Shown: positions 51,553 through 61,835 of the stretch, piece after piece
Layout of the letters: each line of letters begins with the position of its first letter
Position numbering within the stretch: the first letter of the stretch is position 1
Assembly: GCA_038254365.1 (NCBI GenBank)
Contig: JBBSGI010000002.1
Span: forward strand, 42,849 to 106,848
Direction of reading: 5' to 3'
Length of the DNA stretch: 64,000 nt
Source: JAWWPG01 sp038254365
GTDB taxonomy: Bacteria > Actinomycetota > Actinomycetes > Propionibacteriales > Nocardioidaceae
Translations under genes and position numbers: made by a program
The notes under the pieces: generated by a model
What the model was told of the DNA's origin: nothing
Seen by the model: only the letters and a program-made list of their open reading frames with translations
The model's database searches: none

Positions 51553-54500
51553 ATGCGGGAAGCCGCCCCAGCCGCGCCGCCGACTCGCGACCTGTCGGCG
51601 TCGTTCGCCATGATGGCGGTTATGCCGCCCGAGGTCACGCTGAGCCCGCTGGTCGGGAGAACGGACACCCTCCGTGCTCTCGCCGACGCAGTCGGGCTCG
51701 GGGGTGACCCGGGCGGCAAGGTGCTGCTTTCGGGTGACGCCGGGGTGGGCAAGAGCCGACTGCTCGCCGAGCTGTCCGACCTGGCCAGGACGGCGGGGTG
51801 GCGGGTGCTGGTCGGGCACTGTCTCGACTTCGGCGACAGCGCACTCCCGTACCTGCCCTTCACCGAAGCGTTCGGGCGGTTGGCCACCGACGCCCCCGAG
51901 ACCGCACGCGCGCTCGTGCGGCAGAGCGCCGTCCTCGAGCGGTTGCTGCCGGTTCACCGCACGCTCGGTGAGCCGGACGGCCGCGTCGAGCCGACCGACC
52001 GGGCGTCGATGTTCGACGCGGTCCAGCAGGCGCTGACCGGGCTCGCCACCGCCGGACCGTTGCTGATGGTCGTCGAGGACGTGCACTGGGCCGACCGGTC
52101 GACCCGCGAGCTGCTCACGTTCCTGCTCACCAGACCCACGCCCCGACCGGTGACGCTGGTCGTCTCCTATCGCAGCGACGACCTGTTCCGACGCCACCCC
52201 CTGCGCGCCGTGCTGGCCGAGTGGCACCGGCTGTCCACCATCACCCGGCTGCACGTCGAGCGCCTCGGCGAGCCCGACGTCCGGTCGTTGATCGCCAACC
52301 TGCAACCCAGCGCCCTGCCCGAGCGCGAGGTCCAGCGGATCGTCGCCCGCGCCGAGGGCAACCCGTTTTTCGCCGAGGAGCTGGTCTCCGCGGCCGGCGA
52401 GGACTGCGGCGTACTCCCCACCGAGTTGGCCGACCTCCTGCTGGTCCGCCTGGAGCGGCTCGACGGCAACAGCCGGCTCGCCGTCCGCGCTGCGTCGGTG
52501 GCCAGCCGGCAAGTGCCCCACGACCTCCTCGCGCACGCGTCGGGCCTTCAGGACGGCGACCTCGACCTCGCGTTGCGGGCCGCCGTCGAGGCGAACGTGC
52601 TGTTGCCGGTTGGCGGCAACGGCTACCTGTTCCGCCATGCGCTGCTCGCCGAGGCGGTGTACGACGACCTGCTCCGGGCGAGCGGGTGCGGCTGCACGCG
52701 GCGTACGCCCGCGCGCTGAGGGCCCATGGGGCCGCCGGTACGGCGGCCGAGCTGGCGCGGCACGCCCGAGCCGCGCACGACCTGGTGACCGCCGCGCGGG
52801 CCAGCATCCGAGCGGGGGAGGAGGCGATGACGGTGGGCGGGCCGGACGAGGCCGCCCGCCATTACGAGCTGGCCCTGGAGCTGGTTTCCGACCCCGACGT
52901 CGCAGCCGGAGTCGACGACGATGCGGCCGGGCGCGAGCGCATCGACCGGGTCGACCTCGCCACCCGGGCCTGCGCCGCCGCCGTGTCCGCGGGCCATGTC
53001 TTTCGTGCGCTGGCCCTCGCCCAGGACCAGCTGCGCGTCCTTCCCGCCGACGCCCCTGACGTCGATCGCGTCCGACTGCTCCTGACGGTCGCCTCCACGG
53101 CGCTGCTTATCGACTCTCGCGTCGACGTCCTGGCGCTCACGACCGACGCGGTTGGTCGGCTTCCCGCCGATGCTCCCGACGCGCTGCGAGCTCAGCTGCT
53201 CAACATCCACGCCCGGGCAAACGCCGACCGCGCTCGCGACGACGACGCCGGCCGGTGGGCCGGAGAGGCCCAGGTGCTGGCCAGGAGGATCGGCCGGCTT
53301 GACATCGCGGTGGACGCCACGACGACCCTGGCCCGCATCGACGAGCGGGCCGGAGACCCGCAGAAGTCCGAAGTCGCGCTGACCGCGGCCGTGGGTGAGG
53401 CCCGGTCCAGCGGAGAGATCAGTGCGGAGCTGCGCAGCCTGTTCAACTTGGCCGGCCTGCACTACGAGCTCGGCCGGGTCCCGCAGGCGCTGGGGATCTA
53501 CCAGCAGACCTGGAACCGTGCCCTCGAGGCACGGGTTCCCTGGGGGCCGTACGGCATGGAGGCGCGCTGGATGACCGGGACGGCCGCCTACATCGTGGGG
53601 GACTGGGACTTGGCGGCCGACGCCTTCGACCTGACCGGCGAGTCGCCGCCGGAGCTGGCCGAAGCCCTGCTGCACGCCGCCGGACTGGAGCTGGCGGCCG
53701 GTCGCGGGAGAGTCGACCAGCTCGAGGTCGTCTCCAACCTCCGGTCCTGGTGGCTGCGCGACGGGCTGATCGGGATCCTCACTGGCGTGGCCGCGATCGA
53801 CCTCCTGGGACACCAGGGTGGGGTGGCTGCCGCGTCCGCTATCCATGCCGACGTGCTGACCAGCGTGTCCACGGTCTGGCAGAACCCCGTCTGGGCCGCC
53901 CGCATCCGCCTCGACGCGTTGCTGATGGGACACCTGGCCGCGACGGCGCCACATGCCAGCTCCGAGGAACGCGTCAACCTGGCCGGGCAGGGCGAAGCGC
54001 TGGTTGCCGGGACGGAGGCGGCCGCCGACAAGGCAGAGCGCCGGCCGCGGAGGATGGGGCCGGAGGGCCGGGCCTGGCTGGCCCGCGGACGTGCCGAGCA
54101 TGCCCGGCTGCGTTGGCTCTCCGGCGTCGACGCGGTCTCGCAGGAGCAGCTCATCGACGCCTGGCAGCACGCCGTGTCGGAGTTCGAGGTGTTCGGCCAT
54201 GTGTACGAGATCGCCCGCTCGCGGGCCCGGCTGGCCGCCGTGCTGCGGGCGACCGGACACCCCGCCGAGGCGTCGGCGGAGGCGTCGGCGGCGCGTGCGG
54301 TGGCCAACCGGCTGGGCGCCGAACCGCTGCTCAGCGAGCTCCGCGTGCTCGGTGGCCGAGGTGGGGCAGGACGCCAACCTCAGGCTGCGTCCCGCGGCGC
54401 GTCTCTGACTGCTCGCGAGGAGGAGGTGTTGGCCCTGGTCGCCGAGGGGCGGAGCAACGGCGAGATCGCCCGCGGCCTCTTCATCAGCGCCAAGACGGTA

Positions 54501-54623
54501 AGCGTCCACGTCTCCAACATCATGGCCAAGCTGGGGGCGGGCAGCCGGACCGAGGCGGTCGCGGTGGCTCGTCGCGAAGGGCGGCTCACCGAGCCGACCG
54601 GTGTGTCCCACCCGCGGGGCTGA
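51553..54623 (+). pseudogene. LuxR-family (LAL-type) ATP-binding regulator with a one-base frameshift
   Basis: The N-terminal AAA part (frame from 51553 to a stop at 52719) has Walker A LSGDAGVGKSRLLAELS and Walker B LLMVVEDVHWADRSTRELL. At 52674-52676 the frame breaks: FRHALLAEAVYDDLL should continue PGERVRLHAAYARALRAH, and that sequence follows in another frame up to 54623. Adding one C to the CTCCGGG run restores a protein of about 1,020 residues. The C-terminus is an intact LuxR helix-turn-helix (LTAREEEVLALVAEGRSNGE). It is either a true inactivation or a sequencing error. The start may be as late as 51622. The end overlaps galK by 38 nt. Confidence 0.85.
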
Positions 54624-55665
54624 CCGGCCACACCTCCGGCGCCCGGAACCCGGCGGCACCGAAATCCTGGTGAATGCGCTCCTCGACGGCCTCCGATTCC
54701 GGCGTCCGGCACAGCGCGATCGCCGACCCACCGAAGCCGGCCCCGGTCATGCGAGCCCCGAGCGCCCCGGCGGCCAGGGCTGCGCCCACCGCGGTGTCCA
54801 GCTCGGGACAGGACACCTCGAAGTCGTCGGTCAACGACTGGTGAGATGCAGTCAGGAGCGCCCCGATGTCGTCCGCCTGCCCGGCGCGCAACAGGGCGAC
54901 GACCTGCTCGACGCGGCGGATCTCGGTCACCACGTGGTGAGCACGCTGGCGCATCACGGGGTCAGGCAGGGCCAACACCTGCTCGACGGTCGCCTCGGCG
55001 AGAGACCCGACTCCCAGCTCCTCCGCGGCTGCCGCGCAGGCTCGGCGGCGCTCACCATAGGCACCGTCGCCAAGCGCATGACTGACGCGCGTGTCGATGA
55101 CCAGCAAGGTCAGCTCTGCCGAGGAGAGCGGCACGGGAACCTGCTCCGCCTCGAGGGTGTCGCTGTCCAGCAGCAGGGCGTGGCCGGGCTCGGCGAGCAT
55201 GACGGCGAACTGGTCCATCGGGCCGCACGGCACCCCGACGTACTCGCGTTCGGCCCGCAGGGCGAGCCCGGCGATCTCGCGGCGACCGAGGGAGGTGCCG
55301 GCGTGGTCGTCCAGCGCTGCGAGGACACCGCACTCGATCGCCGCCGATGACGACAGACCCGCTCCGACCGGGAGAGTGCTGACGATCCCGATGTCCAGGC
55401 CACCGAGGCCACGCCGGGTCTCCTCGATGAACGACCACAAGGCGCCGGCGACGTACCGGGCCCAGCCGCTGTCGCCGAGCGGGCGAAGCCGCGAGATCTC
55501 GGTGGTGCCCAAGCCGGGCGAGGTGACCATTACCCGATCGTCCGCGCGGCGGGTCAGGGTGACCTCGGTACGACGGTCGACCGCGAACGGCAGCACCCGG
55601 CCGCCGTTGTAGTCGACGTGCTCCCCGATCAGGTTGACCCGCCCGGGCGCAGACCACGTCGTCAT
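54586..55665 (-). CDS. galK: Galactokinase
   Basis: 359 residues, GHMP kinase fold. It phosphorylates galactose at C1, the first Leloir-pathway step. The N-terminal signature is APGRVNLIGEHVDYNGG, the ATP loop is LPVGAGLSSSAAIECGVLAAL, the catalytic Asp lies in CGPMDQFAVM, and motif 3 is GARMTGAGFGGSAIAL. No galT or galE is visible nearby. It overlaps the convergent LuxR gene at the 3' end. The ATG at 55665 begins the motif almost at once, so the protein is slightly short at the N-terminus. Confidence 0.93.
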   Translation of the reverse strand: MTTWSAPGRVNLIGEHVDYNGGRVLPFAVDRRTEVTLTRRADDRVMVTSPGLGTTEISRLRPLGDSGWARYVAGALWSFIEETRRGLGGLDIGIVSTLPVGAGLSSSAAIECGVLAALDDHAGTSLGRREIAGLALRAEREYVGVPCGPMDQFAVMLAEPGHALLLDSDTLEAEQVPVPLSSAELTLLVIDTRVSHALGDGAYGERRRACAAAAEELGVGSLAEATVEQVLALPDPVMRQRAHHVVTEIRRVEQVVALLRAGQADDIGALLTASHQSLTDDFEVSCPELDTAVGAALAAGALGARMTGAGFGGSAIALCRTPESEAVEERIHQDFGAAGFRAPEVWPVSPAGGTHRSAR

Positions 55666-55676
55666 GACCTGGGAAC

Positions 55677-56837
55677 CTACCTGGGCTGGTTAACTCCGGC
55701 GTGGTGCCTCCACTCGTCGGCAAGCAGGTCGAACCGCACCCGGTCGATGACGCTGCCGTCCGTCATGAGGTAGCAGGCACGGTCGCGCCCGGTCTCCGTG
55801 AACCCGCTGGTGCGCGCGACTGCCTGCGAGCCGACGTTGCCATGCCCGGCGCCGAGGCTGACCCGGCCGAGACCGTATCCGCCCTCGCTCTCCTTGCGGA
55901 AGGCCTGGTCCAGGACCACCCGGATGGCTTCTCGCATGACGCCGCGGCCGCGGGCTGCCGGATGCGTGCGGTAGCCAACCTCGGCGGAGTTGTGGTCGAG
56001 AGAATTGAAGCCGAACAAGTTGATCCCGGCGAGGTACTCGTCGGTCGTGGGGTCAGCGACTGCCCACTCCAGCGCCTGCCCCAGTGACGGGGCCAGGCTC
56101 GTGGCAAGAACTCGACTGTGGAAGCTCTGCGAGTCGCGAGCGAACGGAACGTCGTGGAGCCAGTAGTGGGTCTCGGGGTCGTGCACCGCCTCGAGATAGC
56201 GCGCTTCGTCGCCGGCCTGCAGCGGACGCAGCACGACGTGGTCGTTCCGCCGCACCGGAAATGGCAGCCAGCGAGTCTTCGGCTCCCGCGAGTCCGTCGC
56301 GAGCAGGGACCCGGTCCACGAGTCGACCAGCGCGCCGCGTTGCGGCTGAGAGCTCCGGGTGGTGCGCTCGAACTGGTAGCCGTTGCGCCACGCCACCCGC
56401 CAGGAGGCGAGGTTCCCGGCGATGCAGGCCCACTCGAGGCGGTGCACGCCACGGTCGGCGAAGGCCCAGTCGGTGAGCAGCCGCAGCGCCGCCGTCATGA
56501 CGCCCTGCCGGCGGGCTCTCGGGTGTCCGCCGAATCCCATCCCGGCCACGCCTGGAGCCCTGAGGCGCAGAGCGATCGACCCGGCAAACCGGCTTGGTCC
56601 CGCTCCCTCGGGCGCCTCGATGGCGAACGACAGCTCCGTGCCGCGCTCCCAGCCGTCCGAACGCGTGGTCACGAAGGTCACCGCGTCGTCGCGCGAGTAG
56701 GGCACCGGCACGACGGTGAAGCGTTGCATCTCCTCGTCCTGGCACTGCTCGGTGATGGCGTTGATGTCCTCCGGTCGATGCGCCCGCAAGATCACCCGTC
56801 CGTCGGACAGCACCGGTACGTCATCTCGAAACCTCAT
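55677..56837 (-). CDS. Double-GNAT protein (second of a tandem pair)
   Basis: 386 residues with two RimJ/RimL-like acetyltransferase domains. The first carries GGHPRARRQGVMTAALRLLTDWAF, the second RTHPAARGRGVMREAIRVVLDQAF; both are acetyl-CoA loops (R-x-x-G-x-G/A). The ATG at 56837 overlaps the stop of the upstream paralogue (ATGA). It starts MRFRDDVPVLSDG, nearly the same as the paralogue's MRFPDDVPTLTDG, so the pair arose by duplication. Targets could be ribosomal proteins, antibiotics or small amines; none can be chosen. Confidence 0.85.
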   Translation of the reverse strand: MRFRDDVPVLSDGRVILRAHRPEDINAITEQCQDEEMQRFTVVPVPYSRDDAVTFVTTRSDGWERGTELSFAIEAPEGAGPSRFAGSIALRLRAPGVAGMGFGGHPRARRQGVMTAALRLLTDWAFADRGVHRLEWACIAGNLASWRVAWRNGYQFERTTRSSQPQRGALVDSWTGSLLATDSREPKTRWLPFPVRRNDHVVLRPLQAGDEARYLEAVHDPETHYWLHDVPFARDSQSFHSRVLATSLAPSLGQALEWAVADPTTDEYLAGINLFGFNSLDHNSAEVGYRTHPAARGRGVMREAIRVVLDQAFRKESEGGYGLGRVSLGAGHGNVGSQAVARTSGFTETGRDRACYLMTDGSVIDRVRFDLLADEWRHHAGVNQPR

Positions 56838-57973
56838 GTCTGCCGAGCCGTCCACTCGTGCCGCAGCAGGTCGAACACGACCAGGTCGTCGGTAGCGCCG
56901 TCCCCGAGAAGCTCGCCGTCGCGCTCGCGGCCGACCTCGGTCATGCCGTTGACCCGAGCGATGTGCTGGGACGCCGGGTTGGACGCGGCAGTTTTCAAGA
57001 AGACCCGGTGCAGGCCGTAACCGCCGTCCTCGGCGTCGACGAACGCATGCCGGATCACCAGCCGTACGGCCTCGGTCGTGACCCCTCGTCCACGCGCATC
57101 GGGGTGCGCCCAATACCCGATCTCGGCCTCACCCCGTCCCATCCGCGGCAAGCCGATGTTGCCCAAGTGCCGATCGGTGGCCGGGTCGGCCATGGCCCAC
57201 GCGACCCCGGTCCCCATCGAAGCCTGTTCGACGTTGCGGATGAGGTACGCCAGCGCGTCCTCCGCAGCGAAGGGGTCGGGCAGGAAGGAGAGGAAGTGCC
57301 GCGTTCGCGGGTCAGTGACACCAGCGACGATGCTCGGTACGTCGTCCTCGCGCAAGGGGCGGAGGACGACGTTGTCACCCCTGACTACCGGCGTCTCGAG
57401 CCAGCTGGTCTTGGGGCCGCGGTCGTCGTCGCGGTGCAGGCTGGCGACCCATGCGTTGGGGTACTCGCCCCGGTGGTCGAGCCAACGCCGTACCGTGCCG
57501 CCGAACGTGAAGCCGTTCTTCCACGCGACCCGTCGCGAAGCCACGTTCCCGTGGTTGGCCCACCAGATGACCGTCTCGAAGTCGCGGGCCTGGAAACCCC
57601 AGTCGAGGAGCAGGCTGACCGCGGTGGACATGACCCCTCGTCCCCGGATCGCGGGGTGTGTGCCGAACGCCAACTCGGCGCGTCGGCTGCCCTCGTCTCG
57701 AAGAGACAGGGTTCCGCTATACCGCCGCTCTCCACTGGGGTGTGTGGTCTCGATGGCGAACCCGAACTCCGACTCCGACTCCCAGCCCTTCGGCATGATC
57801 TCGCCGACGAACGTCCGGCCGCTCTCCAGGGTGTAGTCAAGGGGGACCGTGGTCCACCGGATCGACGTGGGGTCGGTGCTCTGCTCGACCGCCGCTGCGG
57901 CATCGTCGAGCCGATGGGCCCTGAGCGTGACGTCGCCGTCGGTGAGCGTGGGCACGTCGTCGGGGAACCTCAT
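56834..57973 (-). CDS. Double-GNAT protein (first of a tandem pair)
   Basis: 379 residues, again two RimJ/RimL-like GNAT domains in one chain. The acetyl-CoA loops are GTHPAIRGRGVMSTAVSLLLDWGF and WAHPDARGRGVTTEAVRLVIRHAF. GNVASRRVAWKNGF and NPASQHIARVNGM are the matching substrate-side motifs that recur in both halves. It is translationally coupled to the paralogue by ATGA. It is divergent from the CNNM-type gene across 105 nt. Confidence 0.85.
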   Translation of the reverse strand: MRFPDDVPTLTDGDVTLRAHRLDDAAAAVEQSTDPTSIRWTTVPLDYTLESGRTFVGEIMPKGWESESEFGFAIETTHPSGERRYSGTLSLRDEGSRRAELAFGTHPAIRGRGVMSTAVSLLLDWGFQARDFETVIWWANHGNVASRRVAWKNGFTFGGTVRRWLDHRGEYPNAWVASLHRDDDRGPKTSWLETPVVRGDNVVLRPLREDDVPSIVAGVTDPRTRHFLSFLPDPFAAEDALAYLIRNVEQASMGTGVAWAMADPATDRHLGNIGLPRMGRGEAEIGYWAHPDARGRGVTTEAVRLVIRHAFVDAEDGGYGLHRVFLKTAASNPASQHIARVNGMTEVGRERDGELLGDGATDDLVVFDLLRHEWTARQT

Positions 57974-58078
57974 TCAGTAACCCTGCCGGGTGTGATGGCG
58001 GGGCTCAACCCCATTTCGCTGCTGGCCGATACGCTGGGCGCCTATGGACAGACAGGTGCCGCACCCGAGGGTGCGGCC

Positions 58079-59401
58079 ATGAGGGGGGTCATCCTCGACA
58101 TCGTCTTGGTGTTGGTCTTCATCCTGACCAGCGGGTACTTCGTGCTCTCCGAGATGTCGCTGGTGTCGTTGCGCGATAGCCAGGCCAAGTCCCTCGAAGG
58201 CCGTGGCAGGAGGGGGAGCGCGGTCGCCAGGCTCAGCGCGGACCCCAACCGGTTCCTGGCCAGCGTCCAGGTCGGGGTGACGCTGGCCGGGTTCTTCTCG
58301 GCCGCGTTCGGGGGTGCGGTGCTCGCCAAGCGGTTGACGCCGACTCTCGAGGATACCGGCCTGTCGTCAGGTGCCGCCGACGTGATCGCCTTGGTGCTCA
58401 TCACGCTGGCGATCTCGTACTTCTCCCTGGTGATCGGTGAGCTCGCGCCGAAGCGGTTGGCGCTGCAGCGCGCAGAGTCGATCTCGCTCGCCGTCGCTCC
58501 GACGGTCGACCGCATCGCCAAGCTGGCCCGGCCGGTGATCTGGCTGCTCTCGGCGTCGACCAACATCGTGGTACGGCTCGCCGGCGGCGACCCCAACGCC
58601 AACCGCGAGCAGATCTCCGACGCGGAGATCCGTGAGCTGGTCTCGGGGTCGGAGACGCTCGGCCATGAGGAGCGGCAGATCGTGGAGGAGGTCTTCGAGG
58701 CTGGGGACCGGCAGATCCGCGAGGTGATGGTGCCGCGTACCGAGGTCGACTTCATCGACGGCGAGACGCCCGCCTACCGCGCGGCGAAGGAGGCCCTGGT
58801 GCGGCCCCATTCGCGCTACCCGGTGATCGGCGATTCGTCGGACGACGTGCTCGGCTTCGTGCACGTGCGTGACCTGCTCGACCCGAACGTCTCGGGCCGG
58901 TCGGTGCGGGTCAAGGACATCGTGCGCGACGTTCTTCTGCTCCCGGACACCAGGAGAATCCTGTCGGCGCTGTCCGACATGCGACGCGAGGGCTCCCATC
59001 TCGCCATCGTCGCTGACGAGTACGGCGGCACGGCCGGCATCATCACGATGGAGGACCTGGTCGAGGAACTGGTCGGCGACATCCGGGACGAGTACGACGC
59101 CGAGGAGCCGGAGACCACCCGGTCACTCACCGGTGAGCTCGAGGTCGACGGCCTGCTGAACCTGGATGACTTCGAGGACGAGACCGGTCTGGTGCTGCCG
59201 GAGGGCCCGTACGAGACCGTGGCCGGCTACCTGGTGCAACAGCTCGGGCACGTTCCCGACGCGGGTGAGACCGTGGACTTCGAGGGTTACCTGCTTACCG
59301 TGGTCGGTGTCGACGGCAAGCGGATATCACGGGTCAGCGTGGCGCCAGCAAAGCCAGAGCCGCCCCCGGACCCGGAGACCCGCGTCGACCAGACGGGCTA
59401 G
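58079..59401 (+). CDS. CNNM/CorC-family (hemolysin C-like) membrane protein
   Basis: About 440 residues. An N-terminal DUF21/CNNM membrane domain with four helices (VILDIVLVLVFILTSGYFVLSE at the start, ISYFSLVIGELAPKRLALQ with the conserved E-x-x-P-K) precedes a CBS pair (VMVPRTEVDFIDGE; IVADEYGGTAGIITMEDLVEELVGDI) and a CorC/HlyC C-terminal domain. The family is linked to Mg2+ or other cation export. The ATG at 58079 has GAGGG 9 nt upstream and begins the first helix; an ATG near 57990 is a less likely start. Confidence 0.9.
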   Translation: MRGVILDIVLVLVFILTSGYFVLSEMSLVSLRDSQAKSLEGRGRRGSAVARLSADPNRFLASVQVGVTLAGFFSAAFGGAVLAKRLTPTLEDTGLSSGAADVIALVLITLAISYFSLVIGELAPKRLALQRAESISLAVAPTVDRIAKLARPVIWLLSASTNIVVRLAGGDPNANREQISDAEIRELVSGSETLGHEERQIVEEVFEAGDRQIREVMVPRTEVDFIDGETPAYRAAKEALVRPHSRYPVIGDSSDDVLGFVHVRDLLDPNVSGRSVRVKDIVRDVLLLPDTRRILSALSDMRREGSHLAIVADEYGGTAGIITMEDLVEELVGDIRDEYDAEEPETTRSLTGELEVDGLLNLDDFEDETGLVLPEGPYETVAGYLVQQLGHVPDAGETVDFEGYLLTVVGVDGKRISRVSVAPAKPEPPPDPETRVDQTG

Positions 59402-59408
59402 CGGACGC

Positions 59409-60672
59409 TCAGCGGGCCTTCGTCGCGTTCCTGGTCCGGCCACGGTCGGTGGAGATGTGCAGGTCACCTGTCGGGGAGCTGGAGACGAGGAGGTCCATCG
59501 TGTGGTCGTCCATGAACACCGCTACGAGGTCACCGAGTGCGCACCGTCGTCCAGGTGCGTCCCTCATCGAAGGACGCCAGGACGGTCGAGTCGTCCTGGA
59601 CGTAGAGCCCCTGTTGGCCTTGGTGTGAAGTGGTCGTCGCCAACCGGCCGTTTGACAGCTCTGGTCCGTGCTCTGGAATGTCGACGGCGTGGAACGACGT
59701 CCATGACGACGTGTCGCTCACGTAGAGGCGAACGAAGGCGACATTCCCTCCCGCGACGGGGCCGTCGTACATGGCCAGGAGCTGACCGGAGGGCATGATG
59801 GCGCTCCACAGGGGCCAGGCGTCAGGGAGAGCCTTAGGGTCAAGCCACTGCCAGGTGGCACCGTTGTCGGCGGTGCGAGCGAGGACTGCGCGGGCGAGGG
59901 GATCGTCACCTTCGGCAAGAAGGGCGTCTACCCGGGGTGCGTCACTCGTGACGGGGACGGCGACCATCGCCCGGGGTGCGTCAGGGTGCGTTTGCCAGCT
60001 GACGCCGCCGTTGCTCGAAGTGGCGATGAGGTCGCCAGCCGTGCTCCAGAGCAGACCGTTGCGCAGCTCAGGCGCAGCGAACTCATCGTCGGGAAGACTC
60101 GGTAAGACATGTGCCGTTCTCATGGTCGGGTTGACAGCAACCGGCTGCACCGCGTTTCGCCTCGGGAAGGCATAGAGCAGGACCTCTCCCGGACCCATCG
60201 GTGCGGGCTGGTGGGAAACCGACAGGATCCGGGGCGCTTCGACCGCTGAGACCAGGGCGACGTCACCGTTCCCGAGGATGGCGGCGAACGAGTCGCCTCC
60301 GACCCAGCGCACGCCGCTTGCCTCCGAGACCAGAAAGTAGCTGGCTGTCGCATAGCCATCTCTTGTGACTGCCATCGCCAAGTGCTGCCCGGAGCAGGGC
60401 CCAGTGTTCGCGCACACGTCCCACACCGCGGCGCGTACGGCTGGGTCCGTGGGCGACGCGGAGAAACTCCACAGCGAACCGGCTTGACGGACCATCTGGC
60501 GAGCCGGCACTGCGCTGGCGTTGAAGCGCGGTTCGGTGCCGCGGTCCTGCAGGTGGGCCGTCACGAGCCCGGCGAGGAACAACACCGAGACGCTCAGCAC
60601 CGCGACCACTCGTCGGCCGCGTGGCGCAGATGGAGAGCCATCTGAGATGCCTGCGGCGATCATCTCGACCAT
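59409..60672 (-). pseudogene. Exported Asp-box propeller protein with a frameshifted C-terminus
   Basis: The main frame runs from the ATG at 60672 (or 60663) to a stop at 59530, about 380 residues. It has an N-terminal transmembrane anchor (RVVAVLSVSVLFLAGLVTA) and Asp-boxes such as TADNGATWQ and SFDEGRTWT. One base beyond that end, another frame continues GDLVAVFMDDHTMDLLVSSS and an extra Asp-box STDRGRTRN to a stop at 59409. A one-base insertion (or two-base deletion) near 59535-59545 would explain this. The shortened protein may still function, so it could also be annotated as a CDS at 59530-60672. Confidence 0.65.
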
Positions 60673-60784
60673 CCCCACTCGAGGGCCCTTACGGCGGACA
60701 GTCGTTCCGCCCAATCCTCACCACGAAGATGTCATGGGGTGCGACTCCTGTGCCCGCGGCGGGTTCCATCGGTGCTTTGGCACA

Positions 60785-61825
60785 ATGGCGCGCATGTCAT
60801 ACGCGCCGTCGACTCCTATCCCCGCACGTCCACGCGTGCTGTCGGGCATCCAGCCCACGGCTGACTCGTTCCACCTGGGCAACTACCTGGGCGCGCTGCG
60901 GCAGTGGGTGGCACTTCAGTTCGACCACGAGGCGTTCTACTGCGTGGTGGACCTGCACGCAATCACCGTCGAGCACGATCCCGAGGTGCTGCGCAGCAGA
61001 TGCCTGGTCTCGGTGGCTCAGCTGTTGGCGATGGGACTGGATCCCAAGCAGTGCACGCTGTTCCTCCAGTCCCAAGTGCCGGAGCACACTCAGCTCGCAT
61101 GGGTGCTGGGCTGCATCACCGGGTTTGGCGAGGCGTCACGGATGACGCAGTTCAAGGACAAGTCGCAGCGGGGTGGACAGGAACGCGCCACCGTCGGACT
61201 GTTCACCTACCCGGTGCTGCAGGCTGCGGACATCCTGCTCTACCGGGCAGATCGGGTTCCGGTCGGGGAGGACCAGCGACAACATCTCGAGCTGACCCGT
61301 GACCTGGGCGGCCGCTTCAACGGCCGCTTCGGTGAGACATTCGTGCTGCCGGCGCCGTACATCATGAGAGAGACCGCCAAGGTGGGGGACCTGCAGGAAC
61401 CGGGGTCAAAGATGAGCAAGAGTGCATCGTCGCCTGCCGGCATCATCGAGCTGCTGGACGACCCGGCGCGGTCCGCCAAGAAGATCCGGTCGGCAGTCAC
61501 GGACTCGGGCCGTGAGGTGGCGTTCGATCCTGAGGCGAAGCCCGGAGTCTCCAACCTGCTCACGATCTTCAGCGCGCTGAGTGGCCGCGCGGTCGACGAC
61601 ATCGTCAGCGACTACAGCGGGCGCGGGTATGGCGACCTCAAGGAGGATTTGGCAACCTTGGTCGAGGAGTTTGTGACCCCGATCCGGTCGCGCACGCTCG
61701 AGTTGCTGGACGACCCGGCCGAGCTCACGGCGATCCTGGTCGAGGGGGCGGCGCGCGCGCGGGAGGTCGCCAGCGTCACCCTTGCCGACGTCTATGCGCG
61801 AGTTGGCTTCGTTCCGGGGCGGTAG
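60785..61825 (+). CDS. trpS: Tryptophanyl-tRNA synthetase
   Basis: About 346 residues. Class I synthetase motifs: HIGH-equivalent FHLGNYLGAL and KMSKS in GSKMSKSASS. Also present are TQFKDKSQRGG and VGEDQRQHLELTRDLGGRFN for tRNA and adenylate binding. It charges tRNA-Trp. ATG 60785 and ATG 60794 are both possible; CACAAT 8 nt before the latter could be a -10 for a leaderless mRNA. The frame is open further upstream, but that part has no conserved sequence. Confidence 0.96.
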   Translation: MARMSYAPSTPIPARPRVLSGIQPTADSFHLGNYLGALRQWVALQFDHEAFYCVVDLHAITVEHDPEVLRSRCLVSVAQLLAMGLDPKQCTLFLQSQVPEHTQLAWVLGCITGFGEASRMTQFKDKSQRGGQERATVGLFTYPVLQAADILLYRADRVPVGEDQRQHLELTRDLGGRFNGRFGETFVLPAPYIMRETAKVGDLQEPGSKMSKSASSPAGIIELLDDPARSAKKIRSAVTDSGREVAFDPEAKPGVSNLLTIFSALSGRAVDDIVSDYSGRGYGDLKEDLATLVEEFVTPIRSRTLELLDDPAELTAILVEGAARAREVASVTLADVYARVGFVPGR

Positions 61826-61835
61826 GGTCGTTCGG

